A program made the translations under genes and the position numbers. A stretch of DNA of 25,860 bases from Hymenopellis radicata (taxonomy: Eukaryota > Basidiomycota > Agaricomycetes > Agaricales > Physalacriaceae). Where the stretch lies: assembly GCA_015501595.1 (NCBI GenBank), contig JADNRX010000714.1, positions 1 through 25,860 of the forward strand, in the 5' to 3' direction. The notes under the pieces were generated by a model. It was not told the origin of the DNA. It made no database searches and saw nothing but the letters and a program-made list of their open reading frames with translations. This document shows, piece by piece, positions 10,232 to 20,400 of this stretch. Numbering within the stretch: the first letter of the stretch is position 1; each line of letters starts with the position of its first letter.

Positions 10232-10251
10232 CCAGAGGCCGTTTCCTGATG

Positions 10252-10914
10252 CCGTTATCATGAGCGAATAACTGTTAGGTCACTGCTCCACCAGCTAACA
10301 ACCTTGCAGTCGTGTCGAGATGGGAGGACAGTTAGTAGGGCATTTTAACAGTTCATGATTCGCAGTCGAGCTTTCCATTCATATTTCGTCGTTCTAGAAT
10401 CTAAGCCAGCCGGGTGTCCTTCAAGAAGCTATCGTCAATCCACAGCGTGGTGCCGGAAAGAAGAAAAAACTAGATTCGAGTGCTCCGGAATTCCGCCCTC
10501 CAAACACTTCTTGGACGGCACTCCCACCAGCACTCGTGCCCTAGCGGTTCATGCCTCAGAGCGCAGTGCCTTTAGTTTCGGGTCGGTTGAAGAATTTTTT
10601 TTGATACATAGATTGTAAATGGGAAAGCAAGAAGATGAACAGGCAAAAATGCGCGCGACGAGAACATAAGTAGTAACAAAAAACTACTTTTCAACTCCCT
10701 AGAAATATGCCACAGCTTAACCATTAGGTTACACTAACTGCAGGTACCTAGTACGCCTGAGAGTCAGAATAGTAGCATCCCAAATAAAAGGACTGACTTG
10801 GCGAGGTGACATTGTCGGCCCGCCTACTAGGCATCAAACCGCCGAGTAAGGAATAGCCGGTACAGTGACGTGAGGTGTACATACCACTGTCGCATCTCCT
10901 CTGCACCCCTGCCC
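10252..10914. other. Non-coding gap between repeats
   Basis: No gene or recognisable protein fragment. It contains AT-rich tracts (a run of eight T near 10595, aaaaaactac near 10680). An open stretch at 10355-10618 (+) has no family features. Confidence 0.4.
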
Positions 10915-12463
10915 CATCAGGAAACGGGTCACCAGCCTAGAGGACTGCTGAGTCAACCACGGTGAACATAGTTGCCTAGAGGATATCAGGGTATGAACTC
11001 TGTCCAGTTAACTTTGGCAAAGGTTCAGGTCCAAACCTTCCTTGAGGATGCCTTGAGTCTAACTCAAAGTAGCTCAAGTTATACCAAAGATATAGTCAAG
11101 GCAGCTAGCTTAAGCTGCTCTCAAATGAGACATATGTATCTCAAGTCGGATACTAAGTAACTTAGTTCAACTCAATGACACATAATTCAATGAAAATCTG
11201 CACAAGACTTGCAGAAAATGCTCCGTAGCTTCTCAAATTCAAGCAGCACGTAGGACAGAGAATTGTTTAGATTGAATATATAGCAAACAGGAGCACAGAA
11301 AACTAATTAAGGCTATAACGACAGTGACTTCTTAGTCATAGGGTCATCGGCGTCGTTGTAGTCGTGGGTCGGTTGTCGTTGTGGATTGGTTGTTGATGCT
11401 GTAGGGGGGCATTTATTGTCGTTGCAGCGGTCGTAGCGGATGATGTCGACAGCACCATCGTCGTCGTCGTTTGGGGGCATTCTTCATCGTGGCCGAGCGG
11501 CGCAGCCATGGTCATCGTCACTCTTATGGCAGTCATTGTCGTGGTCGAGAGTTGCTGAGTAGCTGTCGTCATAAGTAAATGAGGTAGTGATGATGGTAGA
11601 GGTCAAGGCAAAATGATCGAAAGGAGCGAGACCAAACCCAACAGACACGTGATGCCTACGTGGCACTGGACTTCCGACTGAAAGGATTTCCGACAAGGGA
11701 AGAAAGCTGTAACAACAAAGATTTAAGTCACATACGTGGCGAGGATAGTACATGACAGACTTGCAGTGTCTGAGACGGCCTGGCTCTGAGTGGGCCCATG
11801 CTTGGGTGAACCCGTCGTGCGTCAGCGAGAATGGCGCCTTAAACGGGAGCGCGCATAGATGGTGTGTTGACATGCCGGATACAACCCGCCTCGGAATCTT
11901 GGGGTCTGTTGTGGCTGCAAGTAAATCAGCAGCAAAGGCATGAGAGTAAAAAGGACGCACGATGCGATGCTGCCCGCCTGCAGACGGGACAGCATTCATT
12001 CCTTCAGCGTCCGCTCTTGCAAAGCCCGTCCTTGCAGCGGAGAACAGCGTCGCGCGACGCTGACTATGTAAGTCGGCAGGTGTCCTCGTGCAAGTAGTCG
12101 TCATCGCCACGCAGGTAGTCGCAGAGGCAGACGACGCCACAAGCAGTCGGGCAGCCATATACCTCCATTGGGCATCGTCTATGGAAAGAGTGGGAGATGG
12201 TGGTAAGAGGATAAATCAGACACTTACCACGATCGGAACAAAAAGCAACAGACACGTGATGCCTACGTGGCACCATTGGCTGGCAGCGTGCGGGACTTGA
12301 GAGAATCTGGGAAGGACGCTAGGATATAGAATGAGCATTGTTATACCTGGTGAGGAGGGTGGCGGGCTTGCGGCACTTAAGAATGGTGATGTGTCCGGAG
12401 GGTTCGAGTCAAGCTGGGAAGACCTTGCGACGCCGGCACCACCTCCCAACCATTGGCCCACAA
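10915..12463 (-). repeat. Dispersed repeat, copy B (inverted to A)
   Basis: Read on the minus strand, this copy follows the same block order as copy A and ends at the same gtttcctgatg word (complement at 10915-10925). B also holds a second copy of a ~28-bp segment with the cacgtg hairpin (11638-11666 and about 12245-12273), so it has an internal duplication or is two nested copies. The end at 12463 abuts element D exactly. No coding function was recognised: the long minus-strand open stretch 11484-12158 is compositional, driven by GAC/CCA repeats. A and B point toward each other and enclose about 8.8 kb that includes the four-gene cluster. Confidence 0.65.
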
Positions 12464-13463
12464 TAGACCTGGGCACGAGTGTCAGGTGTTTAAGTGTGCA
12501 CCCGGGTGCACTCGGCACTCACACCCGGGTGTCGAGTGTATGCCGGTGCCGGGTAGGGTGTGTGCACGGGTGGGTACCCGAGTGCGGGTGTCCGGCTTTG
12601 GGCCGCGAGTACCCGTGCTCAGACACCCGCCTAACACCCGCCTAACACCCGCATTTTTTCTGCATTTTTCCAGTATTTTTCTGTATTTTTTTGGGCTTAA
12701 AAACATATATTTGATGTTATTCGGCGTACCGGGCCACCATCCAAACGTACGTGTAAGCGTGTGATCGGGCGTCTCTCTCATTCTCACTACTACCACCATC
12801 ACTGCATCGCTCGACTTTAAGTCGGCGACGACAGCAGCATCGCTCGACTGCATGTCGGCGACTACGGTACTAATGCTCGACTTTGAGTCGGCATTCATGG
12901 ACCAGGAGACGACGCAAAGTCATCTCCACGGAAACACTGCGACAACTGGGACGACTTGATGGCGACAAGGATGCGACGGCGACAAGGATGGGATAACGAG
13001 GAGGATGAGAGGATGAGTTGGAGCAGGTGATGGAGGAGGAGCGGCACGCGTTGAGGACAACGCGACAAGGACAATCCGGACGACAACGACATGTCCAAGG
13101 AACACGGACGACACCGGAGACGCAGCCGGACGACCATTACCTCCACCACCATCACCCTCTCCTCTCTCCTCTACCACCGTCCTCCTCTCACCATCCCCAC
13201 CCGCAGTCTCATGCTCAGCCAAGCGTCCCCGTGCCATTGCCCGGGGATGCTTGCTGGGCATGAATATGGACGGGTGTACCCGTGTACACCCGTCACCATA
13301 CACGGGTGGTGGACACTCGCGGGTGGCAAGACACCCGCGAGTTGGTGTCGCACTCGAGTGCCGCACTCGGGTGCCACTCGAGTGCGGGTATCCGGCTCAG
13401 AGCCGCGAATGTCCCACCCGACGAGTGCGAGTGCACCCGTGTGCACACTCTTGCCCAGGTCTA
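12464..13463. mobile_element. Foldback DNA transposon D, no TSD
   Basis: The ends tagacctgggcacgagtg and the matching ..cttgcccaggtcta, the cacccg-rich arms, and three 20-bp palindromes make this a second copy of element C in the same orientation. Unlike C, its flanks do not match: gcccacaa (12456-12463) on the left versus atctcgag (13464-13471) on the right. The left flank is the end of repeat B and the right flank is the interior of a Gypsy RNase H region. Loss of the target duplication together with unrelated flanks points to recombination through the element, or to a deletion at its edge. Confidence 0.85.
12808..12893. repeat. Three 20-bp palindromes in D, 33-bp period
   Basis: Copies at 12808-12827, 12841-12860 and 12874-12893 are exactly 33 bases apart. 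They are of the same type as in element C, with centres ttta, gcat and ttga. The third has compensating outer changes (t..a instead of c..g), so end-to-end pairing is kept. Confidence 0.9.
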
Positions 13464-15405
13464 ATCTCGAGTCCGGGTGCGTACGCTGAAAATACCGTAC
13501 CCCAAGATGCTAATCGGTGGTTGGAATTTTCGTAGGTCATCGCCCATTGTAACGCTAAATGATCTGTAACGAGCAGAACTTTTGTGCCCTCCAGATAAGG
13601 TTGGAATTTGATTAACCCTTCCTTCACTGCTAATGCTTCTCTCTCTGTAGCAGAATAACGAGACTCTGCCCCCCTGAACCGTCGAGAGTAGTATGTGATG
13701 ACGCGTTCGACCCATACTTCAGTCGAGTCCAGTGTTTCTCCTCAAGATTGCTCATAATTTGTATCATCCTGTTTCGACTTCAACGTTGTGAATAGCCTAG
13801 GTACTTCCTCCTTCGCATCCCATGCGGCCTGTAACTTCTCATACGCCTTTATATTTCTCAGCTCTTCAACTCAAATCCGTTGAACTTGCTGCAAGGCGCA
13901 TCCAAGAGTGTAGTCTGAGGCGTCGGTATACAACTAATAAGGGCGGTTCTCATTGTGGTGAGCCAGAACCGGAGCCGACACGAGGGCCTCTTTTACCGAG
14001 TTAAAGGTGTCCTCTTCTTCAGCTCCCCATGTCCAAGCATGTCCCTTTTTTAGTAATTCGAACAATGGGGTGCAACGATCCGCGAAGTATGGTATGAAAG
14101 CCGTGAAGTAAACTGCCATGCCGATGAAGATCTGTAAATCCGAGACTCGAGTAGGTCGGGCTATCTCCATGATGGCTTCCACTTTTTGCTTATGCGTCGC
14201 CAGGCCTAACCTGGTCACTTTGTGCCCAAGTAATTGGATGCTGTCGTAGAACAAATGGCATTTGCTTGGTGATAGTGTGACTTCGGCTGTTCGAATTGCA
14301 GAAAGTACCTAATCCAGATGAACGACGTGTTCTTCGTACGACTTGGAGTACACCACTATGTCGTCAATATATACGAGACAGAAACTCCAGAGGAAAGGCG
14401 AAAGAATCCCTTGCATAAGACATTGGAAAATGGGTGGCCCATTATGCAGGCCGAACGGCATACGCTTGAATTGAAATAAGCCACGATGCATCCGAAGGCT
14501 GTCTTTGGTATATCTTCCACGTCCATGTCGAGCTGAGTAAATCCGGATAAGGCGTCCAGCGAAGACATCACAGTTGCTCCCGATAACACGCTGAGAATAT
14601 CAGACTGGCGTGAAATAGGGAACTCATCCGCTAGTGTTACTTTGTTCAAGCGTCGGTAGTCGACAAAAAATCGTGCCTTGCCATTCCGATATACTATGAC
14701 GACGGGAGCTGCCCACGGACTAGACAAAGGCTCGATAACATCTTGAACAAACCAAGCGTCTAACTGTGCCTCAATGACAGTGCGTTTCACTGGGGAGGCA
14801 TTGTACATTGGTACGGATATGGGATCTTGGCCCTCGGGGGTTCGTATTTTCGCCTTCGTTTCCACATGACCAAGACGTCCATCAAACCCAAATGCATTAA
14901 TGTTCTTTTCTAACATTTGCCGAGATTCCTCCTTCAGAGAATCTGGTACTGTTCCAATGTCGATTAGGGTTCTGAGTTCCTCCGAAGCATAAACCGTAGG
15001 GTCTGGTACTTCTGCTGTTTTAGGACCGTAAGATTCGTCTTGCTCCTCATCTGTCAGCTCGGGTACCCTGTCCATTGTCGTATTTACATCCTCCTCACTC
15101 TTTCGCATTTCATTGATCAAAACTTGAACAGCTTTCGCCTTCTTCTCCATGTACCTTCGAGCTTCCTCGTTTTCCGGGAAATCAAACTGTTCATCCGCCG
15201 AACACACTTCCGCTAAGATTTCGTCTTTCTTGACTCGACGCGGGAATGTGGTAGGGTTTGATATGAGGATCCTAGGTTCTCGAGCTTTAAACAGAGCGTT
15301 CGGTATAGCGAAATACGAGTCATTGGCGGTGGCTAACAGACTACGTTGCACGTAGTACGTGGATTCCTTATCCAGGTTCCCATAGACTTCCAATGTCTTG
15401 CACTA
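13464..15405 (-). pseudogene. Gypsy pol fragment: reverse transcriptase-RNase H
   Basis: RT motifs are visible: FFVDYRRLNKVT (about 14660), SSLDALSGFTQL, MPFGLHNGPPIFQ, and the catalytic YIDD (about 14355). A frameshift lies between IPKTAF and LFQFKRMPFG (about 14480-14500). RNase H follows with LYTDASDYTLGCALQQ, SATEREALAVKEGL and TDHLALQW, including the DAS and E residues of the active site. In-frame stops lie at 15405-15403 (TAG), 14311-14309 (TAG), 13936-13934 (TAG), 13873-13871 (TGA) and 13744-13742 (TGA). The domain order and YIDD motif are those of Ty3/Gypsy. No product is expected. Confidence 0.88.
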
Positions 15406-15413
15406 GTACGGTT

Positions 15414-15829
15414 TAGAGCATGCCACGAGTTTCAGTCAGCGCAGGTAACTCGCAGGTAACCTGCGACTCGCGACTCGCGACCCGGGTTCGCGCAAGTCGC
15501 AGGTTTGAGGTTGGAGCATTCTGCAAGTACTTGCACAGGTTCCGGTAGTCAGTTAACATATAATATTATGCATATAAACTGTGTTATACATATGAATATG
15601 ATCCAACAGAGTTGCAATAGGCTATAGAGATGATGTTTGCACTAGTTTGACCTTAGTTGAAGGGGATATGAGTGGGTTATAGCTCAAAACTCGTCAAAAA
15701 CTCGCAAACTCGCGAGTTTTAGACCCGCGACTCGCGAGTTTGAGACAAGTCGCAAGTCCGGACTTCAGATATGCAAACCCGCGCAAACTCGACCCGCCGG
15801 ACCCGGGTTTAGACTCGTGGCATGCTCTA
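15414..15829. mobile_element. 416-bp MITE with 17-bp TIR and 8-bp TSD
   Basis: The ends tagagcatgccacgagt (15414-15430) and its exact complement (15813-15829) are flanked by gtacggtt on both sides (15406-15413 and 15830-15837). The interior has inverted clusters of ctcgcgactcgcg and cccgggtt near both ends and an AT-rich centre, with no coding capacity. TAGAG fits the YARNG start of hAT elements, and the 8-bp duplication agrees. It inserted into Gypsy pol between the protease and RT regions. The adjacent in-frame TAG in the host shows that the host element was probably already, or has since become, inactive. Confidence 0.93.
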
Positions 15830-15837
15830 GTACGGTT

Positions 15838-16262
15838 GAATGATGCAATTGACTGTAGCTCTAACGATGGATCCATGGAATTCAGCAAGGAGTTTTTGTT
15901 TCCTTCTTGCATTCCTATGTCATCGGTGCATCTTAGCTTTAACGAAACTCTGGACTCCCTCCATGCTGCGAAATACTGAATGTGCTTCCGATACTTGATC
16001 CACGGGTACAGCACTGACAACAATGTCCGTTCCTTTGAACTTTATCCTTGTTCCTTCCTCCACGTTACGCTCAGTGATAATTTCGTAGTTCATGTGATAG
16101 TCTTCACCCAGCAGAATCAGAACTGACATGTTCGGAACTAGGTACACTTCTACTTCCGTCTCCATGGATTGACCGTCATTGGACTCGAACAGAACCGGGA
16201 GCTTGACGTAACCTTGAATCTCTGAAGAGCCCTTTTGGAGTTGTCTAACTCTCCATCTTTCA
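15838..16262 (-). pseudogene. Gypsy protease-region fragment
   Basis: The translation contains YVKLPVLFE, then EVYLVPNMSVLILLGEDY, the strand-flap pattern that follows the DTG/DSG aspartate in retroviral-type proteases, with the typical (I/L)LG(x)D(Y/F) ending. The catalytic Asp itself should lie upstream, where the purine-rich sequence begins, and is not found. A TGA at 15922-15920 breaks the frame. The fragment continues to the 8-bp duplication beside the MITE. Confidence 0.7.
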
Positions 16263-17181
16263 ACTAGGTGACCACTTTTTCTTAAGATTAGCCCGGTGGG
16301 ACCGGGATAAGATAAGATTCTTAAGATTGAGAAACTCAAAGTCTATAAGAAATATAACAACACTCATATTGAACTAGTATACAATACAAGAAAAATCTAA
16401 GATAAGACTAAGAAGAGAACAAGAATAAGATGAGAGTAAGGATCAGATGAAAGTAAGAATAAGAGTAAGAATAAGATCAAGACTCAAGAGAAGATTAAGA
16501 TACAGGTAAGATCGAGATCAAGAGCTTCACTTCAAGGTAAATCTCATCATCATAACCAAGGTACACAGACATTCGATGCCGCCGTCACAGTGGGTGGGGA
16601 GACTACCTAAACAGAACGGGAGACAGCCCGCTCAGCTGAGAGGTGACATACACATAACCAGGGAGTTATCTCGATGAGTAGCGGTATCGTGTCGTCATAT
16701 CCATCCACCGTCGCAAAGACAGGCGGTCAACCAGCGCGGAGCCAAGCCAATGTTCACCGGCACGCAGCCAAGTGAGAGATCCCTGCGAACAACAGCGAAG
16801 GACTGCCTACATTAGTTCCGAAGGCAGATGCGGCGAAGCCGATGATATTGTCGAAAACGTCTGAGTATATCACTAAGTTAGTTCAGAGTACGAGATGTTA
16901 AGTAGAACCCTAAAGAGAATGACTCAGCACGCGATTGAGGAACGAAGAAGAATATACCTCGAAGAAGAAAGTGTTCGCTCTTTGTCGCCGTTGCCTGGGA
17001 CTCCAAGCGTCAAGCACACAAACATGCAGTATTGAGAAGGCCTACTCATCAACTCAGACAAGGACAAGGAGGAGGGTGATGAGGATAGAACGTACCATAC
17101 TAGATTCGTGTTCGTCAAAGTATCCAGGCATCGACAAACAGCTGGCATTATTGAGAAGCCAGTTGTTCAGCAACCGAATGT
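16263..17181. other. Purine-rich low-complexity and unassigned DNA
   Basis: From about 16300 to 16520 the plus strand is built of words such as gataaga, gagtaag and aagaataag, with little C. A small hairpin cccggt-ggg-accggg lies at about 16292-16306, at the edge of the Gypsy homology. From 16560 to 17180 the base composition is ordinary and I recognise no exon. It could hold the missing 5' part (LTR, gag) of a Gypsy or Copia element, but I see no paired LTR. Confidence 0.4.
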
Positions 17182-17490
17182 GTTACGATATCGTAACGAC
17201 ACCTTTCTCTTACGATACGATAAGTTAGAATAATCAAATGAGTTAATGATATTTTGTGATAAGGCAGTCCCGAGGGCACACAGGGAATATATACTACGAT
17301 ATCGGGCGATATTCTACCCTCTTCCCCTCCTCTGCCTTGCTATGAGCACCACCGATATTCCACGATATCCCCGGTGATATTCTGCAATATCACGCCTTGC
17401 TCGCTCCTGTGATAACGAACGATATTCAAGCTAGATGCGATAATCAGTGATAACGACTGAGCAACTGGAAGGATATCGTACAATATCATC
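17182..17490. repeat. GATAT-motif cluster next to KDZ gene
   Basis: A perfect 16-bp palindrome gttacgatatcgtaac (17182-17197) opens a ~300-bp block with about a dozen gatat/atatc words, many as cgatat or gatatc. The block runs up to the stop codon of the KDZ transposase gene. The same word fills one of that gene's introns. This arrangement would fit subterminal transposase-binding repeats, but no terminal inverted repeat was found to prove the element border. Confidence 0.6.
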
Positions 17491-20400
17491 GTTTAGCCTT
17501 CCTATTGCGTGCTTTTGTCGTGGAGGCGGCCTTCCTCTTCTTCCTTTTGGGCTGTTCCTCCCGCTCTGATTCGTCACCATCTCCAAGATCGCCATCATCG
17601 TCGCCGCCCTCTTCCCTCAACAACCGACTCTTCACTCCCTTCAATTCCTGCGCGAGGCGCTTGTTACGCTTTGGAGCTGCGGCCTGAACCTCGGCTGCTC
17701 GCGCTTCACGATGCGCAGCCCTTGCTTTCTCTTCCATCTCCCTGGTCTCTGCACTGATAACCTCCCCTTTCTCCAACTTCACCCGAAGCTCCGTGCGGAA
17801 CTTCTCGACCTTCTCCTGCGCACGTTTCCACTCAGTCTCGTGGCGCTTCCTCAACCCTTCGTAGAAAGCGTGCTGTTTCCACGCGTAAGCGCGCTTCCCG
17901 CCACTCGAGTCGGTCGCCATCATCATCCACACGTTACCAGTCTTCTCATGCGAAATCTGGCATCGCGAGTTCTCCTCCTCCAGCGTCTCCGTCTCCTCGC
18001 GCCAACGGTCACCCTCAGCTTGACCCCGCATCCAAAGAACACGCTTTACTGCAGGACTATCATTAACCACGCGAACTGGACCAGCATTGGAAAAACCTAC
18101 CTTCCATCATCCACTCTTTCTCTCCAGCCTCGTCCAACCCATCTGGTTTAGACGCTGTCCATATCCAACTTTCCAAGGCACGCTTCTCACCGAGTTCTGC
18201 CGGTTTCGCCACATTCTTGACTCGGCAATCTTCCACCTTCAGCGGCTGAAGAGACAAGTCGTCGGGATTAAGACCCAATCGCAATAGACGGCCGCGTACG
18301 TAGTTGTACAAGGCACGAGCATCCTGCTTCTCGAGTTGCAGGCGTATGACGATCCTCTTCGCCCGAGTAAGGGCACTCTGGCCGGTGATGTTTGTCGATT
18401 TGTCGTCAACCGCCTGCTTGTGGATCAGAACGGCTTCGCGTACTTCGTTGAGTTGAAGGTGAGCCTGCACCACACGGATATCGTATTCGATCGACTTGCT
18501 GTAGCCCATGTGGTAGAGCTGGCACTTGGCGTCGTCCAGTCGACTTGGCAGTGGCAGAAATGCCTTCTCTGGTTCCTCCACGGAGACGTCCTTAAGCTCC
18601 ACCTTCAACAGAGGTATAACTGCTACGACACACTCCAGCCATGTGATGATGTTGTCGTAGAGGACTTCTCGCCCATTCCTGAGCTTTTCGATGTCGCTTG
18701 GCTCGGCGTACTGATTTTGCTTGCGAACGAAAGTCGCCAACAGAGCTGTCTTCTTCCTGTACAACTGTTAGAATGCCGCTGACCTAGCACAGGCTAAATA
18801 ACATACTGCTCGTAATCCAGGCGAGCACCTTCTTCCCAAAGTTCGCCAACCCCGGCTATGAAACCCGGTGTCGGATTCGGCGACAGTCCTTCCTTCTTCT
18901 CGCGTTCCTCCAGAGACTTGACAAAGTCCTCGCGTGTTGGTACCTCTGTGACCCGTGTAAGCTGCCGATATCGAATGATATTGTTAAACAACCCACTTAT
19001 TCCTTTGAAATTAACCTCGAACCGGTTGATGGCGGATGAGCAGTCGGGACTCGGCAAAGGCTTGTCGTACTGAATCAACCATTGCTCTAGCGTTTCGAGA
19101 GGTGTTGATGTAGTTTTGCTGTCCTGTGCGACCTTTAGAGTCTCGCGTGTCTTGACAGCCTCATAATACTTGTCGGCTATAGATTTACCTAGTTCGACGC
19201 ATGAGGCACCATTCACGAAAGTCAATATACTAACGACTCACCCAACTTGATCAGTTTGTTGTAGTTCCAGTCTTCGAACACTGAGTCGAGACTGTCATGC
19301 CGTTGTCCGTGGTTTTCGTGCTTGACACTGGCTCCGACCAGACGCGTGTTCGCCCAGGGTTGTTCCACAGCCTCGTAGTTGGTTTTGCCCGTACACTTCA
19401 TGTATGCGAAGTTGAATAGCGTACGGCACAGGGCGACGTGCCCCAGGATGTGCATTCCAGGGATGCCACCAGTGACTTTCCTCAGAAGTTCCCAAAACGA
19501 ATCCGGCAGATCGGGGAATTTCTCCTTCGTGATGCGTGTCAAGAGGTGCTTTCGGTACATGCACCAGATATCATAGCTGAAGTTGACCCAGCGCTGCTGT
19601 TCCTGATACTCGAGAGCGCCCACGAAGGCGCGATCGCTGTAGCAAAACCTATGATATCAAACGATATCAGTTACGGATATCATCTCGATATCGCAATACA
19701 TACCGTTCTCCGCCGTACATGTCAACAATGCCATTGTCTTGGAAGAAGACATGACGTGTGCAAACGACACCAAAGATGCCTGAGACTATGCAGTTGACGA
19801 ACTTGAGGAGGGATTGCAGTTTCATCGCACGGAGGCGAGCACATGTGCATTTCTAGTGAATTGTCATTCATGGTTCAAGTGGACTGTATAACGAGGTCAA
19901 ACTTACATCCGGAGGCTCCCCCTCGCAAACATCCAGATAGGTTTGAAACTTTGTCTCCTCCGCCACGTAGGCGTTGCCGGCATTCAGAGCGTCGTCATTT
20001 GGGTCGTCGAGTTTCTTGATCCGCGGACAGTTGAATGTTCCATCGCCCGACAAGTTGAGCGCATACTTGTGGCTATTGATGGACTTATTAGACACCGTTT
20101 GTGATACCCGACCATGGACGCACCGTTCTTCTTCCTTTGCTGCGGCCAGGACTTCCAAGTCTATATTGAAGCCGGGCTGAGGACACGCAGGACAGAAAAT
20201 CGACATACTGCCAGGTCGGCGATGAGTAATGTACTTGTCGATCCCATGTTCCTGTCCACTGCGTCGCCGAGAAGCCAGCTTTCGCATCACACGTGCTGCT
20301 AGTCGTAGATGTCGATAGACGTCCTACGTGTCGGGTGAGAAAAGGCTCATCCAGAACAAGGAACACGTACCGAAACCAGGTCCGGTCGGCTAGGATCAGT

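Larger units (their letters stand above)
8860..10251 (+). repeat. Possible third A/B-family copy, split by element C
   Basis: The flanks of element C are rich in ctcaag/cttgag words like the end part of copies A and B. The right flank resumes with gtttcctgatg (10241-10251), the same terminal word that ends A (to 2155) and B (complement, from 10915), after which all three diverge. The rest of the match is weak by eye, so this is tentative. If correct, element C jumped into an older repeat. Confidence 0.35.
13464..16262 (-). mobile_element. Truncated, decayed Ty3/Gypsy retrotransposon
   Basis: The minus strand encodes, in order, a retropepsin-like region, a spacer, reverse transcriptase and RNase H. 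Gag, the protease active-site region, integrase and both LTRs are not visible. The 3' side is cut at element D just after the RNase H homology, where integrase would be expected. The 5' side ends in a purine-rich sequence with no gag features. A MITE interrupts it at 15414-15829. Coding frames are broken by at least six nonsense codons and at least one frameshift, so it is a dead copy. Confidence 0.85.

Noticed and set aside
2156..10914. A Starship-like giant element
   Set aside because: No tyrosine-recombinase captain gene is present, and A and B are inverted repeats rather than Starship-type boundaries.
11484..12158. Long minus-strand open frame (224 codons)
   Set aside because: Lies in repeat B; Thr/Ala/His-rich composition follows the GAC/CAT repeats, with no domain and no matching frame in copy A.
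12400..12415. ggttcgagtc, resembling a tRNA T-loop
   Set aside because: No matching T-stem, anticodon arm or acceptor stem can be drawn around it.
17486..18048. Separate Lys/Glu-rich nuclear protein
   Set aside because: Joins in frame to the KDZ tail through a 52-nt intron and matches the WREE coiled-coil end of these transposases.
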